The notes below the pieces were generated by a model. It saw only the letters and a program-made list of their open reading frames with translations, had not been told where the DNA came from and did no database searches. Shown piece by piece: positions 32,918 to 42,485 of a stretch of 64,000 nucleotides of DNA. The position numbers were made by a program, and so were the translations under genes. Position 1 is the first letter of the stretch. Every line of letters begins with the position of its first letter. The DNA lies in the NCBI GenBank assembly GCA_052115395.1, contig JBFRGO010000001.1. The stretch is one strand, 5' to 3'. This DNA comes from Noviluteimonas sp052115395. Its GTDB lineage: Bacteria; Pseudomonadota; Gammaproteobacteria; Xanthomonadales; Xanthomonadaceae.

Positions 32918-35383
32918 GTGAAAACCGCTCGTCGACACGCGCGTTCCAGGACTCTCGTCCGCGCGAACCTCACCGCTTCCTTGCTGATGGCCATGGGCCT
33001 GGCTCCCTCGATCGCGATGGCGCAGGACTGCGCCACGGCCACGCCGGGCCAGACCCAGTGCGTCGGCGCGACCGCGACGGGCGCGTTCGCCACCGCCGTC
33101 GGCAACCTCGCCACCGCCACCGGGACGAACAGTGCCGCGTTCGGCTACAACGCGAAGGCCACCAACACCAATACCGTCGGCGTCGGCAACAACGCCAACG
33201 CCAGCGGCCTGAATGCGGTCGCCATCGGCAACAACGCGGTCGCCAGCGGCAACAACAGCACCGCGATTGGCAATGGCGCCAAGGGCATCGGCATCTACTC
33301 CAATGCCATGGGTTACCTCGCCAATGCGCAGGGGTCCTACAGCAACGCGATCGGTGCCTACTCCAACGCCACCGGCAGCAACGCCTCGGCGTTCGGCTAC
33401 TTCGCGCGCGCCACCGGCACGGCGACCACGGCAGTGGGTCGTTCGACCAACGCCTCGGGCGCCAACGCGACCGCCGTCGGCGATCGCGCGGCGGCTGCCG
33501 GCGCATACGGCACCGCGCTCGGCGCGCGTTCCACGGCGGGCGGCACCTGGAGCACGGCGGTCGGCAAGTCGGCGAACGCCAGCGGCGCCTATGGCACTGC
33601 GCTCGGTGCGCAGGCGAAGGCGTCGGGCCAGATGTCCACGGCCGTCGGCGTCGTCACCGAAGCGCTGGGCAAGTTCTCGGTGGCACTGGGCACCGATTCG
33701 CACGCCTACCAGGACAACTCGCTCGCCATCGGTTCCTACGCGCGATCGATGAAGAAGTACGGCATCGCCATCGGCACGGGCGCGTACACCACCGGCGCTT
33801 ACGCGATGGCGATCGGCAACGAAGCCTACGCCAACGGCTGGGACGCGACCGCCGTCGGCTACAGCGCAGCCGGCATCGGCGACGACTCCATCGCCGTGGG
33901 CTCCTATGCGTGGGCCGCGGGCAAGAACAGCGTTTCGATCGGCCTGGTGTCCACCGCCAACGCCGACTTTGCGACGGGCCTGGGCGCGTACGCCAACGCC
34001 TACAGCTTCGCGAGCACCGCGATCGGCACGTATTCCAACGCCTTCGGTGCATTCAGCAACGCCACCGGTGCGTATGCGTGGACGGCCGGCGATTTCGGCA
34101 GCGCCACCGGCGCCTACGCCACGGCGCTGGGCAAGATGAGCACCGCCGAAGGCGCGTATGCGCAGGCGCGCGGCGAAGTCAGCGTCGCGACGGGCGCGTA
34201 CAGCATGGCCGTCGGCGACTACGCCACGGCGGTCGGCCCGCTGGCCACCGCCGGTGGCGTTTCGAGCGCCGCGCTGGGCGATACCGCGTCCGCCGTCGGC
34301 GATTACGCCACCGCGCTCGGTGCGTACAGCACGGCGCTGGCCAACAACAGCGTGGCGCTGGGTTCGTACTCGGTCGCCGATCGCGACAACACGGTGTCCG
34401 TCGGTGCGGTCGGTGCAGAGCGCCAGATCACCAACGTGGCCGCCGGTTCGCAGGACACCGACGCGGTCAACGTCGGCCAGCTCAACAACGCGCTGGTCGC
34501 GGTGGGCGCAAGCAGCGCCGCGCAGCTGGACACGGTCGCGGCCGCCTTCGGTGGCGGTGCGTCGATCGACGTCAACGGCCTGCTCGCGATGCCGACCTAC
34601 AACCTGCAGGGCACCAGCTACTACAACGTCGGCGATGCCTTCGGCGCGGTCGACGGCTTCATGAGCAGCCTGAACACCACAATCTCCACGCTTTCCACGC
34701 GCGTGGAGTCGCTCGAAGGTACGCCGGGTCTCGGCCTGCCGGTCGGCGATGGCTCGGGCCTGGCGCTCGGTCCGGACAGCAGCACGGCCGATCCGACCGA
34801 CGTGGCCTTCGGCCCCGGCGCGCACGTCGGCGCCGACAGCAGCACGGCGATCGGCAGCAACGCGACCGTGACCGCGAACGCGACGAGCGCGGTGGCCATC
34901 GGTGCCAACTCGGTCGCCGACCAGGCGAACACCGTGTCCGTCGGTTCGGCCGGCGCCGAACGCCGCGTGACCAACGTCGCCTCCGGCACGGCCACCACCG
35001 ATGCCGCCAATGTCGGCCAGGTCCAGGCCGGCGACACGGCGACGCTGCATTCGGCCAACGCGTACACCGACAGCCACATGCAGGCCTTCAACGACCAGTT
35101 CACGCAATTGCAGGACGACGTGAACCTGCGCCTGAACCACCAGGACCAGCGCATCGACCAGCAGGGCGCGATGAGCGCGGCGATGTTGAACATGGCGATC
35201 AACGCCGCGCACAGCCGCAGCGACAACGGTCGCATCGGCGTCGGCGCAGGTTGGATGAATGGCGAAAGCGCGCTGTCGGTCGGCTACTCCAAGCAGATCG
35301 GCGACCGTGCGTCCTTCAGTCTGGGTGGCGCCTTCACCAGCGACGACAGCTCGGCCGGTATCGGCTTCGGCATCGACCTGTAA
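32918..35383 (+). CDS. YadA-like trimeric autotransporter adhesin
   Basis: An 821-aa protein from GTG 32918 with a long basic signal peptide (ending SIAMAQ). A head of many YadA/Hep_Hag repeats follows (for example AVASGNNSTAIGNGAKG, AYGTALGARSTAGGTWSTAVG). Two neck motifs are present (ITNVAAGSQDTDAVNVGQL and VTNVASGTATTDAANVGQV), then a short coiled stalk and a C-terminal YadA anchor (IGVGAGWMNGESALSVGYSKQ to FGIDL). Trimers insert four strands each into the outer membrane and display the head for adhesion. Repetition gives long open antisense frames, which are not genes. A terminator hairpin follows. Confidence 0.95.
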   Translation: MKTARRHARSRTLVRANLTASLLMAMGLAPSIAMAQDCATATPGQTQCVGATATGAFATAVGNLATATGTNSAAFGYNAKATNTNTVGVGNNANASGLNAVAIGNNAVASGNNSTAIGNGAKGIGIYSNAMGYLANAQGSYSNAIGAYSNATGSNASAFGYFARATGTATTAVGRSTNASGANATAVGDRAAAAGAYGTALGARSTAGGTWSTAVGKSANASGAYGTALGAQAKASGQMSTAVGVVTEALGKFSVALGTDSHAYQDNSLAIGSYARSMKKYGIAIGTGAYTTGAYAMAIGNEAYANGWDATAVGYSAAGIGDDSIAVGSYAWAAGKNSVSIGLVSTANADFATGLGAYANAYSFASTAIGTYSNAFGAFSNATGAYAWTAGDFGSATGAYATALGKMSTAEGAYAQARGEVSVATGAYSMAVGDYATAVGPLATAGGVSSAALGDTASAVGDYATALGAYSTALANNSVALGSYSVADRDNTVSVGAVGAERQITNVAAGSQDTDAVNVGQLNNALVAVGASSAAQLDTVAAAFGGGASIDVNGLLAMPTYNLQGTSYYNVGDAFGAVDGFMSSLNTTISTLSTRVESLEGTPGLGLPVGDGSGLALGPDSSTADPTDVAFGPGAHVGADSSTAIGSNATVTANATSAVAIGANSVADQANTVSVGSAGAERRVTNVASGTATTDAANVGQVQAGDTATLHSANAYTDSHMQAFNDQFTQLQDDVNLRLNHQDQRIDQQGAMSAAMLNMAINAAHSRSDNGRIGVGAGWMNGESALSVGYSKQIGDRASFSLGGAFTSDDSSAGIGFGIDL

Positions 35384-35395
35384 GGGAACCGGTCA

Positions 35396-35425
35396 GCGGC
35401 GCTCGCTCGGGGGAGAGAGCGCCGC
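35396..35425. repeat. 9-bp inverted repeat after adhesin gene
   Basis: GCGGCGCTC (35396-35404) and GAGCGCCGC (35417-35425) pair perfectly with a 12-nt loop, 12 nt after the adhesin stop and just ahead of the T-tailed terminator. Confidence 0.55.
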
Positions 35426-35432
35426 GCAGGAC

Positions 35433-35480
35433 GCCGTGCCGGTACCGTTGTGGCGACGGACCGGCACGGTGCTCCTGTTT
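35433..35480. terminator. Terminator between adhesin and sulfotransferase genes
   Basis: CCGTGCCGGT (35433-35442) pairs with ACCGGCACGG (35460-35469) and is followed by TGCTCCTGTTTTTATT. It lies between convergent genes, and the T-run serves the adhesin transcript. Confidence 0.7.
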
Positions 35481-37064
35481 TTATTCGTAAGCGTCGACCA
35501 GGTCCGCAAGCAGGGCCTGCACCGGTGCCATGCCCTTGGCATAGCGGCGCCAACCGCCGACGTTGCGCGCATGGATCGGCTGGCGCAGCTGCAGCGTGCT
35601 CGCGGTCGTGGTGACCGTCTTGTTGGCGAGAATGTCGGTGACGCCCCGCACTTCCGGCAGGCCCAGGTAGGCCTGGACGCGCGCGGCTTCCAGGTCGGGA
35701 TGCGAGACCAGGTCTTCGTAGCGCACGTCGAGGATGCGGCCGGGCGCGATCGCGTGCCAATGGCGCATCAGGCGGGCGTAGTTGCGGTAATGCGTCGCCA
35801 GCTCGTCCAGCGCGTAGCTGTACGCGTAGTACTTGTGCGCGAACAGCTCCTTGAGGTTGGAGAAGCAGCTGTCCATCGGATGGCGGCGCAGGTGCACGAT
35901 CTTCGCGTGCGGCAGTGCCCGCAGGATCGCGCCGCACCACTGGAAGTTCATCGGGTGTTTGTCGACGTAGAACGCATTGCCTTCGGCGAACCAGGCCGTC
36001 TTGGCGAGGTAACGGTTGCCGAGCAGGGTCGGGTCCAGGCGCGCGAGGTAATCGCCGAACCAGGGTTCCAGCGCCAGGTTGAGGCGGTGGTTGTTGACCC
36101 ACTGCATCTGCTGGCGGAAATCGTTGAGCTCCCCGCAGGTCTTGATCTGCGGGTGATTGCCCAGGATGCGTTCGAGCAGCGTCGTGCCGGTGCGCGGCAT
36201 GCCGACGACGAAAATGGGGGTCGCCTCGCGCGGCACGTCGCCGCAGTCTTCGATCCATCGACGCGTGGTGGCGGCGATGATTGCGTCGTATGCGGCGGTT
36301 TCCTGCGCGCAGTCGTGTTCGGTCACGCTGCGGCGGGCGTTCGCACCGGCCATGAGCGCGTCCCACGCCGCGTCGGTCTCGCCGAGCGCGTCGAGTTCCT
36401 TGAACAGGCCGTAGTGCAGGTAGGTGACGTCGTCGTTGTCGAGTTCGGGATGGCGCAGCGCCGCCTGCATGCGCGCCACGCGCTCGCGTGCGTGGTCCTT
36501 GCGCCCCAGTTGGGCGCGGAACCAATGCGCATGGCCGAAGCACGGGGCTTGCGCGATGCTTTCTTCGCAGGACGCCACCGCGCCGTCGAGCTGGCCGACG
36601 AAGCTGCGGACGATGGCCTGCATGTTCGCGACCATCGGGTGGTCGAAGCCGGTGTCGCGCGCGCGGTCCAGGCACGACAACGCGCGCGGCTGGTCTTCCA
36701 GGCTGCTGTACAAGCGCGCCAGGTCGACCATCAGGGACGCGTTGTCCGGATGCTCCACATCCACCAGGCCCAGCGTGGCGTGGGCCAGTTGCCATTCGCC
36801 GACGTCCAGCAACACCTGCGCGATTTCCAGCAACTCCGCGGGCGGCGCGTGCACGGCGCGCGCGCTGGCCTGGAAAGCGTTGAAGGTCGCTTCGCGCGTG
36901 AGCCCGACCGCGTGGCAGATCTGCGCCAGCATCGCGTAGGCGAGCGGCTGGTCCGGCGCGTGCTGGATCAACTGCACGCACAAGGCTTCGGCCTCGGCCA
37001 GGCGCTTGTGCTGGAAATGGTCGATGGCCTGCTGCCACAAGGCCGGAAGATCGGGTTGCTGCAT
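35481..37064 (-). CDS. TPR-containing sulfotransferase
   Basis: A 527-aa protein. Residues about 5-250 are TPR-like repeats (LWQQAIDHFQHKRLAEAEALCVQLI and so on). Residues about 285-527 are a PAPS-dependent sulfotransferase with the 5'-phosphosulfate loop VVGMPRTGTTLLERIL and the 3'-phosphate motif VHLRRHPMDSCFSNL. It may sulfate a protein or glycan; with the arylsulfatase at 2.8 kb it makes sulfation a theme, but the two loci are unlinked. Divergent from the M4 peptidase. Confidence 0.9.
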   Translation of the reverse strand: MQQPDLPALWQQAIDHFQHKRLAEAEALCVQLIQHAPDQPLAYAMLAQICHAVGLTREATFNAFQASARAVHAPPAELLEIAQVLLDVGEWQLAHATLGLVDVEHPDNASLMVDLARLYSSLEDQPRALSCLDRARDTGFDHPMVANMQAIVRSFVGQLDGAVASCEESIAQAPCFGHAHWFRAQLGRKDHARERVARMQAALRHPELDNDDVTYLHYGLFKELDALGETDAAWDALMAGANARRSVTEHDCAQETAAYDAIIAATTRRWIEDCGDVPREATPIFVVGMPRTGTTLLERILGNHPQIKTCGELNDFRQQMQWVNNHRLNLALEPWFGDYLARLDPTLLGNRYLAKTAWFAEGNAFYVDKHPMNFQWCGAILRALPHAKIVHLRRHPMDSCFSNLKELFAHKYYAYSYALDELATHYRNYARLMRHWHAIAPGRILDVRYEDLVSHPDLEAARVQAYLGLPEVRGVTDILANKTVTTTASTLQLRQPIHARNVGGWRRYAKGMAPVQALLADLVDAYE

Positions 37065-37133
37065 GGGGGAATGACCGGGGCGAGGCGCGCGCCCGCAAAC
37101 GCCAGTTGACCACCGCGCCCCCGCCCCCCGCCC

Positions 37134-37149
37134 CCCCTGAAATGGGGAG
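37134..37149. promoter_or_regulatory. C-run/G-run palindrome upstream of M4 peptidase gene
   Basis: CCCC-TGAAAT-GGGGAG stands 82 nt before the peptidase ATG, preceded by a long C tract. It resembles the element upstream of the YadA-like gene (32801-32820). Confidence 0.4.
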
Positions 37150-37230
37150 TTTCAATGCCCGCACGCGACGCCGGAGTCTTCGTTGTCGCGGTCGTCCGCG
37201 CCGATCCGAATTCATCTTCCAGGGGAAAAC

Positions 37231-38895
37231 ATGTCGCCGCTTGCCAAGGCCCTGTCCGTGGCCATTTTCATGTCTGCCGCCGGCCACGCCGTCGCGGCCG
37301 ACGCTGCTTCGCCCGCCACCCGCGCACTCGGCGCGATCCGCCAGAATCCGGCGGCCGCGCGCCTCTCGGCGTACGACAACTTCCAGGTCCGCGGCGTCGT
37401 GGTCGATCGCGACGGCACCGAACACGTGCGCATGGATCGCACCTACCAGGGCCTGCCGGTGATCGGCGGCGACCTGGTCGTGCATTCGAAGGCCGGCGTG
37501 CTCAAGCGCACCAGCATCACGCAAGCGGCGGCACTCAACCTCTCGGTCGCACCGAAGATCGATTCCAAGGCCGCCATCGCCGCGGCGGGCACGCAGTTCG
37601 GCACGAAGTTCGACGTGGTGCCGACCTCGCGCCTGGTCGTCTACGCACGCACCGCGCAGCCCAAGCTCGCCTATGACGTGCTGTACGTCGGCGCGAAGCA
37701 GGACGGCACGCCCACGCGCATGCACTACTACGTCGACGCCGCCAACGGCGCGATCCTCGGCAAGGTCGACGCCATCGAAACCGGCACGCTGCCCGGCACC
37801 GGCGCGCAGACCGGCACGACGCCGACCACCCCGGTCACCACGCCGGCCATCGGCCCCGGCTTCTCGCTGTTCGCGGGCAACGTCACTCTGAACACGCAGT
37901 GGAACGCCACGCGCCACATCTACGAGCTGAAGGACACCACGCGCGGCGGCATCGCCATCACCGACATGGGCAATGGCTACCGCGGGACCGGCACGCAGCT
38001 GGTCGACGGCGACAACAAGTGGGGCAACGGCGCGCAGAGCGATCGCGCGAGCGCGGGCGTCGACGCGGCCTACGGCTTCGCGAAGACCTGGGACTTCTAC
38101 AAGACCGCCTTCGGCCGTGCAGGCGTGCGCGGCGACGGCGTGGGCGCCTTCGGTGCGATCCACTACCGCATCAACTATGCCAACGCGTTCTGGAGCAACG
38201 ATTGCTCCTGCATGTCCTTCGGCGACGGCGACGGCAGCATGCTGCGTCCGCTGGTGTCGATCGACATCATCGGCCACGAGGTCAGCCACGGCGTGACCGC
38301 GGCGACGGCCGGGCTGGTCTACAGCAGCGAATCGGGCGGCCTCAACGAAGCCACCTCCGACATCCTGGGCACGATGGTGGAATACTTCGCCAACAATCCG
38401 AAGCAGCCGCCGAACTACGTGATCGGCGACCAGATCTTCACCACGCCGGCGCCGGACAAGTTCATCCGCACGATGTTCAAGCCGCACCTGGACGGCATCT
38501 CGCCGGATTGCTACCCGAGCGCCACCACGCCCTCCAACGGGATCACGCTGGGCAACTTCAAGGCGATGGACGTCCACTACTCCTCGGGCGTGGCGAACCA
38601 CTTCTTCTACCTGCTCGCCGAAGGCGCGGTCGTCCCGAACGGTTACGGTGCGAACACGCCGGCCAACCTGGGCGCGAGCGACCTGGTGTGCAACGGCAAC
38701 GTCGGCCTGGCCGGCATCGGCCGCGATGCCGCCGCGCAGATCTGGTACCGCGCCCTGACGCTGTACATGGTCTCGAACACGGACTACGCCGGCGCGCGCG
38801 TGGCCACGATGAACGCCGCGGGCGATCTGTACGGCGTGGGTTCGCCGAACCAGCTGGCCGTCGCGGCGGCGTGGGATGCGGTGACGATGCCCTGA
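37231..38895 (+). CDS. M4 (thermolysin-like) exported metallopeptidase
   Basis: A 554-aa preproenzyme. The signal peptide ends AVAAD, then an FTP/PepSY-like propeptide (residues about 30-190), a Pro/Thr linker (TGTTPTTPVTTP) and the catalytic domain. Zinc binding is HEVSH with the distant Glu in SGGLNEATSD; the catalytic His region is MDVHYSSGVANHFFYLLAEG. It is secreted, probably through the type II system, and degrades external protein, as is typical for lytic Lysobacter-type bacteria. No C-terminal PPC domain. An AGGGGAAA site precedes ATG 37231, and a strong terminator follows. Confidence 0.95.
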   Translation: MSPLAKALSVAIFMSAAGHAVAADAASPATRALGAIRQNPAAARLSAYDNFQVRGVVVDRDGTEHVRMDRTYQGLPVIGGDLVVHSKAGVLKRTSITQAAALNLSVAPKIDSKAAIAAAGTQFGTKFDVVPTSRLVVYARTAQPKLAYDVLYVGAKQDGTPTRMHYYVDAANGAILGKVDAIETGTLPGTGAQTGTTPTTPVTTPAIGPGFSLFAGNVTLNTQWNATRHIYELKDTTRGGIAITDMGNGYRGTGTQLVDGDNKWGNGAQSDRASAGVDAAYGFAKTWDFYKTAFGRAGVRGDGVGAFGAIHYRINYANAFWSNDCSCMSFGDGDGSMLRPLVSIDIIGHEVSHGVTAATAGLVYSSESGGLNEATSDILGTMVEYFANNPKQPPNYVIGDQIFTTPAPDKFIRTMFKPHLDGISPDCYPSATTPSNGITLGNFKAMDVHYSSGVANHFFYLLAEGAVVPNGYGANTPANLGASDLVCNGNVGLAGIGRDAAAQIWYRALTLYMVSNTDYAGARVATMNAAGDLYGVGSPNQLAVAAAWDAVTMP

Positions 38896-38921
38896 TTCGG
38901 GCGCGTGGAATGCAGGAACGG

Positions 38922-38947
38922 AAAACCCCGCCTCGTGCGGGGTTTTT
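38922..38947. terminator. Bidirectional intrinsic terminator after M4 peptidase
   Basis: AAAACCCCGC and GCGGGGTTTTT pair around CTCGT. The A/T flanks let it work in both directions, serving the peptidase and the convergent exported-protein gene. Confidence 0.9.
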
Positions 38948-38968
38948 CGTTTGGGCCTGGCGTGCGAC

Positions 38969-39727
38969 TCAACGCAGCCCGAACTGCACCAACTCCGCGC
39001 CGCCATGCACGAGGGGCGCTTCGACGCGCACGACGCCGAGGTTGCGGCAGTAATACTTGTATTCGACATCGCCGGGCGTCAGCGCCGTGGTCTCCCGCGT
39101 CCTGATGCAATCGTGGAAGCGCCCCAGCCCGGTTTCGACGCGGATGCCCACGTTCTGGATCAGCGCAGCATCTTCGGCGACACCGGCTTCGAACTCCTGC
39201 AAGTAAGACGTGCCGACCACGGGGCGATTGAACATCACGATGCCCGCCTTCGCGCCGCGCGAACCGGCCTGCCACGAACCCTCGTGCGACGCATCGATGC
39301 GATTGCCTGCGGCGTCGTAGGTGTATTCGACCGTCGCTTCGCCGAAATACCAGACGTTGCCGCCGTTGTCCTGGCCGTACCAGTCCTGCGTGTCTTCCAG
39401 CAACAGCGCGCGCTTGCCATTGCACTGCGGATCCGACCACACCTTGTCGGTGACCTTGCGTGCGGCGAGGCCCGCGTAGGCGCCCTTGAAATCATGCTTG
39501 GCCGCGTGGGTGACCACGACGTCGTTGACCTTGCACTCGCCGTCTTCCAATTCGTACGACACCGTGCGCGTGCCCGGTTGCATCGGCGAATACGCATTGT
39601 CGATGACCAGCGGCGCGTGGAAATTGGAAAGGCGGAACTCCGGTTGGAAGGGGCCGGCTGCGAAGGCGACGCTCGCGGGAGAGGCCAGGATCGAAAGCAG
39701 GCAGGCCAGTAGGGTGCGGGGCTTCAT
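38969..39727 (-). CDS. Exported conserved hypothetical protein
   Basis: A 252-aa protein with signal peptide (ending FAAGP) and a beta-rich mature domain. Motifs such as DWYGQDNGGNVWYFGE, GSWQAGSRGAKAGIVM and EYKYYCRNLGVVR are typical of a widespread but unnamed exported family. GAGGAGGACTTGCC precedes ATG 39727. Function unknown; no partner genes nearby. Confidence 0.8.
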   Translation of the reverse strand: MKPRTLLACLLSILASPASVAFAAGPFQPEFRLSNFHAPLVIDNAYSPMQPGTRTVSYELEDGECKVNDVVVTHAAKHDFKGAYAGLAARKVTDKVWSDPQCNGKRALLLEDTQDWYGQDNGGNVWYFGEATVEYTYDAAGNRIDASHEGSWQAGSRGAKAGIVMFNRPVVGTSYLQEFEAGVAEDAALIQNVGIRVETGLGRFHDCIRTRETTALTPGDVEYKYYCRNLGVVRVEAPLVHGGAELVQFGLR

Positions 39728-39835
39728 GGCAAGTCCTCCTCTCGAGGCGATCAGGCTGGCTGCTGTATACGTCATCCAGACGCACGACTCCCTCAGTCGG
39801 CCGTTAAATCGCCGCGAACACGCCTGGAGTTTCCG

Positions 39836-40270
39836 ATGAGTTGGCAAAGCTGGATTCCGTGGGCCCTGCTGTCGGCCACTTTCGCCGCGTTGACGGCGGT
39901 GTTCGCCAAGGTCGGCGCGCACGAGGTCGACTCCAACCTGGCGATGGCGATCCGCACGCTCATCGTCGCGCTCGTGCTCGTGCCGCTCGTCGTGGTGACC
40001 GGGAAGTGGTCGAACCCGATGGCACTGCCCGGCCGCACGCTCGTATTCCTCGCGTTGTCGGCGCTGGCGACCGGCGCGTCGTGGCTGTGTTACTTCAAGG
40101 CGCTGCAACTGGGCGAGGTCACGAAGGTCGCGCTTGTCGACAAATCGAGCGTCGTGCTCGTCATCCTGTTCGCCTTCGCCTTTCTGGGGGAGCGGCCTTC
40201 GGCGCGCGATTGGATGGGGATCGCACTCATCGTTACGGGCCTGGGGATCTTCATTTTCCAGCGGCGTTAA
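39836..40270 (+). CDS. EamA/DMT-family small permease
   Basis: A 144-aa membrane protein with about five helices and one EamA unit (WALLSATFAALTAVFAKVG at the start, VALVDKSSVVLVILFAFAFLGERPSARDWMGIALIVTGL at the end). Half-size members work as dimers, like SMR exporters. The substrate is unknown. Confidence 0.88.
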   Translation: MSWQSWIPWALLSATFAALTAVFAKVGAHEVDSNLAMAIRTLIVALVLVPLVVVTGKWSNPMALPGRTLVFLALSALATGASWLCYFKALQLGEVTKVALVDKSSVVLVILFAFAFLGERPSARDWMGIALIVTGLGIFIFQRR

Positions 40271-40327
40271 CGGCCGGCTGAGCCAGCATTAAGGACGGAA
40301 TTACTTTCGCGCGCCCACGATGGGCGG

Positions 40328-41776
40328 ATGGTCGCGTTGCGTCTCTCGCAAGCAAGCCAACGCGGACTCCTGTTCGCTGTCTTCTTCGCGTTGGCCTTCG
40401 CCTTCCTGGGCAGCCGCGGCCTCTGGGATCCCGATGAGGGGCGCTATACGAATGTCGCCGCGAACATGTTGTCGAGCGGCGATTGGCTCGTGCCGCATCG
40501 GCAGCAGGAAGTCGGCCATTGGACCAAGCCGCCGCTGACCTATTGGGTGGTCGCCGCGAGCATGGGCGTGTTCGGGCTCAATCCCTGGGCCGCGCGGCTT
40601 CCCGTCGCCCTCGCCTACCTCGCATGCATCTGGATGGTGTCGCGGATCGCGCGCCGGCTCGCGCCCGGCCAGGAGATGCGTGCGGCGATCACGTTCGCCA
40701 CGATGTTGTTGCCGGCGATCGCATCGCAACTGGTGACGACGGATTTCCTCCTCACCGCATTCGAAACGCTCGCGATGTGGTCGTACATCGAACTGCATTG
40801 GGGCGATGGCCGCGCGCACTGGCGATGGTTGACGTGGATCGCTTTCGCGCTTGCGTTCCTGACCAAGGGGCCGCCGGGCTTGTTGCCGATGCTCGTGGTG
40901 ATCGGGGCCGAGTGGAAGGCGCCGCGCGAGCGTCGCGTGTTCCGGCCGCTGGCGTTCTTCGTGTTCGCGGTGTTGGCGACGTCTTGGTTCGTCGCGGTCA
41001 CCGCGCGCAATCCGCATCTGTTGCGCTACTTCCTCGGGATGGAAGTCATCGATCGCCTCACGACGAATGAATTCCGCCGGCACGGGGAGTGGTACGGATG
41101 GGCGGTGGTCTACATTCCGACGCTGCTGGTCGGTACGTTTCCCTGGACCTTCGCGTTGTTCGGATGGATCAGGGGGCGCTTGCCGACGTCGATCGACCGC
41201 TTCGTGGCGGCCTGGATCCTGGTGCCGCTGATCGTGTTCTGCATCGCGCGCTCGCGGTTGCCGTTGTATCTGCTTCCGTTGTTCGTGCCGCTGGCGATCG
41301 CGACCGTGCTGCCGCGGCCGGGGCTGCGCCCGATTCAATGGAATGCCTTGATGGTCTGGGTGCCCATCCTGATCGCGATCCGCATCGTGGGCGCGTCCAT
41401 CGACTCGCCGCAGGACGCGCGCGCCTGGGCCGATGCGATCCGCCAGCGCGCGCCGGGCCATGTCGACCAGGTGGTGTTCATCGATGACCCCGCGCGTTAC
41501 GGATTGCGCGTGCATCTGGATGCGGAAATCGAAGACGTGTCGCTGGCGCCGATGCCGCCGCCCGGCGAGGCGCCCATCAATGCGCCCTTCGACGAGGACG
41601 CCGCGCGCGAATTGCTCGACGATCCCGATCCGCTGCACACCGTCTGGGTCGTGCAGCAAGCGCAGTGGACGCAAGTCCAGGCCTACCTGCACGCGCGCGA
41701 CCAGCGCGCCGTCGCGCTCGGTGCTCCGTTCAGCGGGCGCGTGTTCTTCCGCGTCGAAACGCCGTCGAACCCATGA
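40328..41776 (+). CDS. ArnT/PMT-like family 39 glycosyltransferase
   Basis: A 482-aa multi-pass protein. The first periplasmic loop has the catalytic acidic motif WDPDEGRYTNVAANMLSSGDW, followed by HWTKPPLTYW; about ten to twelve helices follow, with a soluble C-terminal tail. ArnT-like enzymes use undecaprenyl-phosphate sugars to modify lipid A or other envelope acceptors. The PAP2-type phosphatase gene 10 nt downstream fits lipid-linked substrates. The specific sugar is unknown. Confidence 0.88.
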   Translation: MVALRLSQASQRGLLFAVFFALAFAFLGSRGLWDPDEGRYTNVAANMLSSGDWLVPHRQQEVGHWTKPPLTYWVVAASMGVFGLNPWAARLPVALAYLACIWMVSRIARRLAPGQEMRAAITFATMLLPAIASQLVTTDFLLTAFETLAMWSYIELHWGDGRAHWRWLTWIAFALAFLTKGPPGLLPMLVVIGAEWKAPRERRVFRPLAFFVFAVLATSWFVAVTARNPHLLRYFLGMEVIDRLTTNEFRRHGEWYGWAVVYIPTLLVGTFPWTFALFGWIRGRLPTSIDRFVAAWILVPLIVFCIARSRLPLYLLPLFVPLAIATVLPRPGLRPIQWNALMVWVPILIAIRIVGASIDSPQDARAWADAIRQRAPGHVDQVVFIDDPARYGLRVHLDAEIEDVSLAPMPPPGEAPINAPFDEDAARELLDDPDPLHTVWVVQQAQWTQVQAYLHARDQRAVALGAPFSGRVFFRVETPSNP

Positions 41777-41786
41777 CGCCGCACGC

Positions 41787-42485
41787 ATGACACCCGCGCG
41801 GCTCTATGGCCCGCAGTTGATCGCGATGGCGGTGGCCGCCGTCGCCCTTGCGTGGGTCTTCCACGCCACCGCACTGGACCTGCGTCTTGCCAACCCCTGG
41901 TACGACCCGGTCAGTCATTCGTTTCCCTTGCGGTCCTCGTGGATCACGACGTACGCCATCCATCGGCAGCTCAAGCTCCTGTCCATCCTCCTGGGGCTGG
42001 TCATGTGGTGGATGGCCCTGCGTGCCTTGCGCGCACGCACGGGCTTCCTGGCCACGCACAGGCGACGGCTGTGGTGCATCGCGATTTGTTTCCTCGCCGT
42101 GCCGGCGGTGATGGCGATCCTGCAGACCATGAGCACGATGCACTGCCCGTGGGACGTGATCGAGTACGGCGGCGCCGCGCCTTACCGCGATCTGCTGCAG
42201 GCGCCGGCCGTCGGCGTTCGCGCCGGCCATTGTTTCCCGGCGCGGTTCGTGACGGTCGGCTCCTGGATGCTGTCCTTCGCGTGCCTGTGGTATCCGGAGA
42301 AACCGCGACGCTGCATCGTCGTTGGTGTCATCGCGTTGGCGTGGGCGCTCGCGCTCGGATGGATACAGCAGGCCCGGGGCGCGCATTTCCTTTCGCACAC
42401 ACTGTGGTCGCTGTGGATCAGTTGGGGGATCGTGCTGTTGGTCCACGCGCTGTGCGGTGCGTGGCGCGAATCGACGGACGCTTAG
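41787..42485 (+). CDS. PAP2-family membrane protein with altered motif 2
   Basis: A 232-aa membrane protein of about six helices. The segment CPWDVIEYGG and the third motif region ARGAHFLSHTLWSLW match lipid phosphatase (LpxE/LpxT-like) members, but where the family has C-F-P-(A/G)-G-H the sequence reads GHCFPARFVTVG, so the catalytic Gly-His is missing at the aligned position. It follows the ArnT-like gene by 10 nt, so a lipid A or undecaprenyl-phosphate role is expected; it may be inactive or use the shifted histidine. Confidence 0.75.
   Translation: MTPARLYGPQLIAMAVAAVALAWVFHATALDLRLANPWYDPVSHSFPLRSSWITTYAIHRQLKLLSILLGLVMWWMALRALRARTGFLATHRRRLWCIAICFLAVPAVMAILQTMSTMHCPWDVIEYGGAAPYRDLLQAPAVGVRAGHCFPARFVTVGSWMLSFACLWYPEKPRRCIVVGVIALAWALALGWIQQARGAHFLSHTLWSLWISWGIVLLVHALCGAWRESTDA

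Noticed and set aside
33000..34700. CRISPR or tandem DNA repeat array
   Set aside because: The periodicity is in the protein (YadA head repeats, about 14 residues) with degenerate codons; there are no identical repeats separated by unique spacers.
32258..35212. Long antisense frame through the adhesin gene
   Set aside because: Mirror of the repetitive adhesin head; only the last 161 codons (NTF2-like gene) have a start, signal peptide and family pattern.
35284..39069. Open frame of more than 1,200 codons antisense to the peptidase and overlapping the sulfotransferase
   Set aside because: The composition is Arg/Ala-rich shadow sequence. The M4 peptidase and sulfotransferase in the competing frames show complete catalytic motifs.
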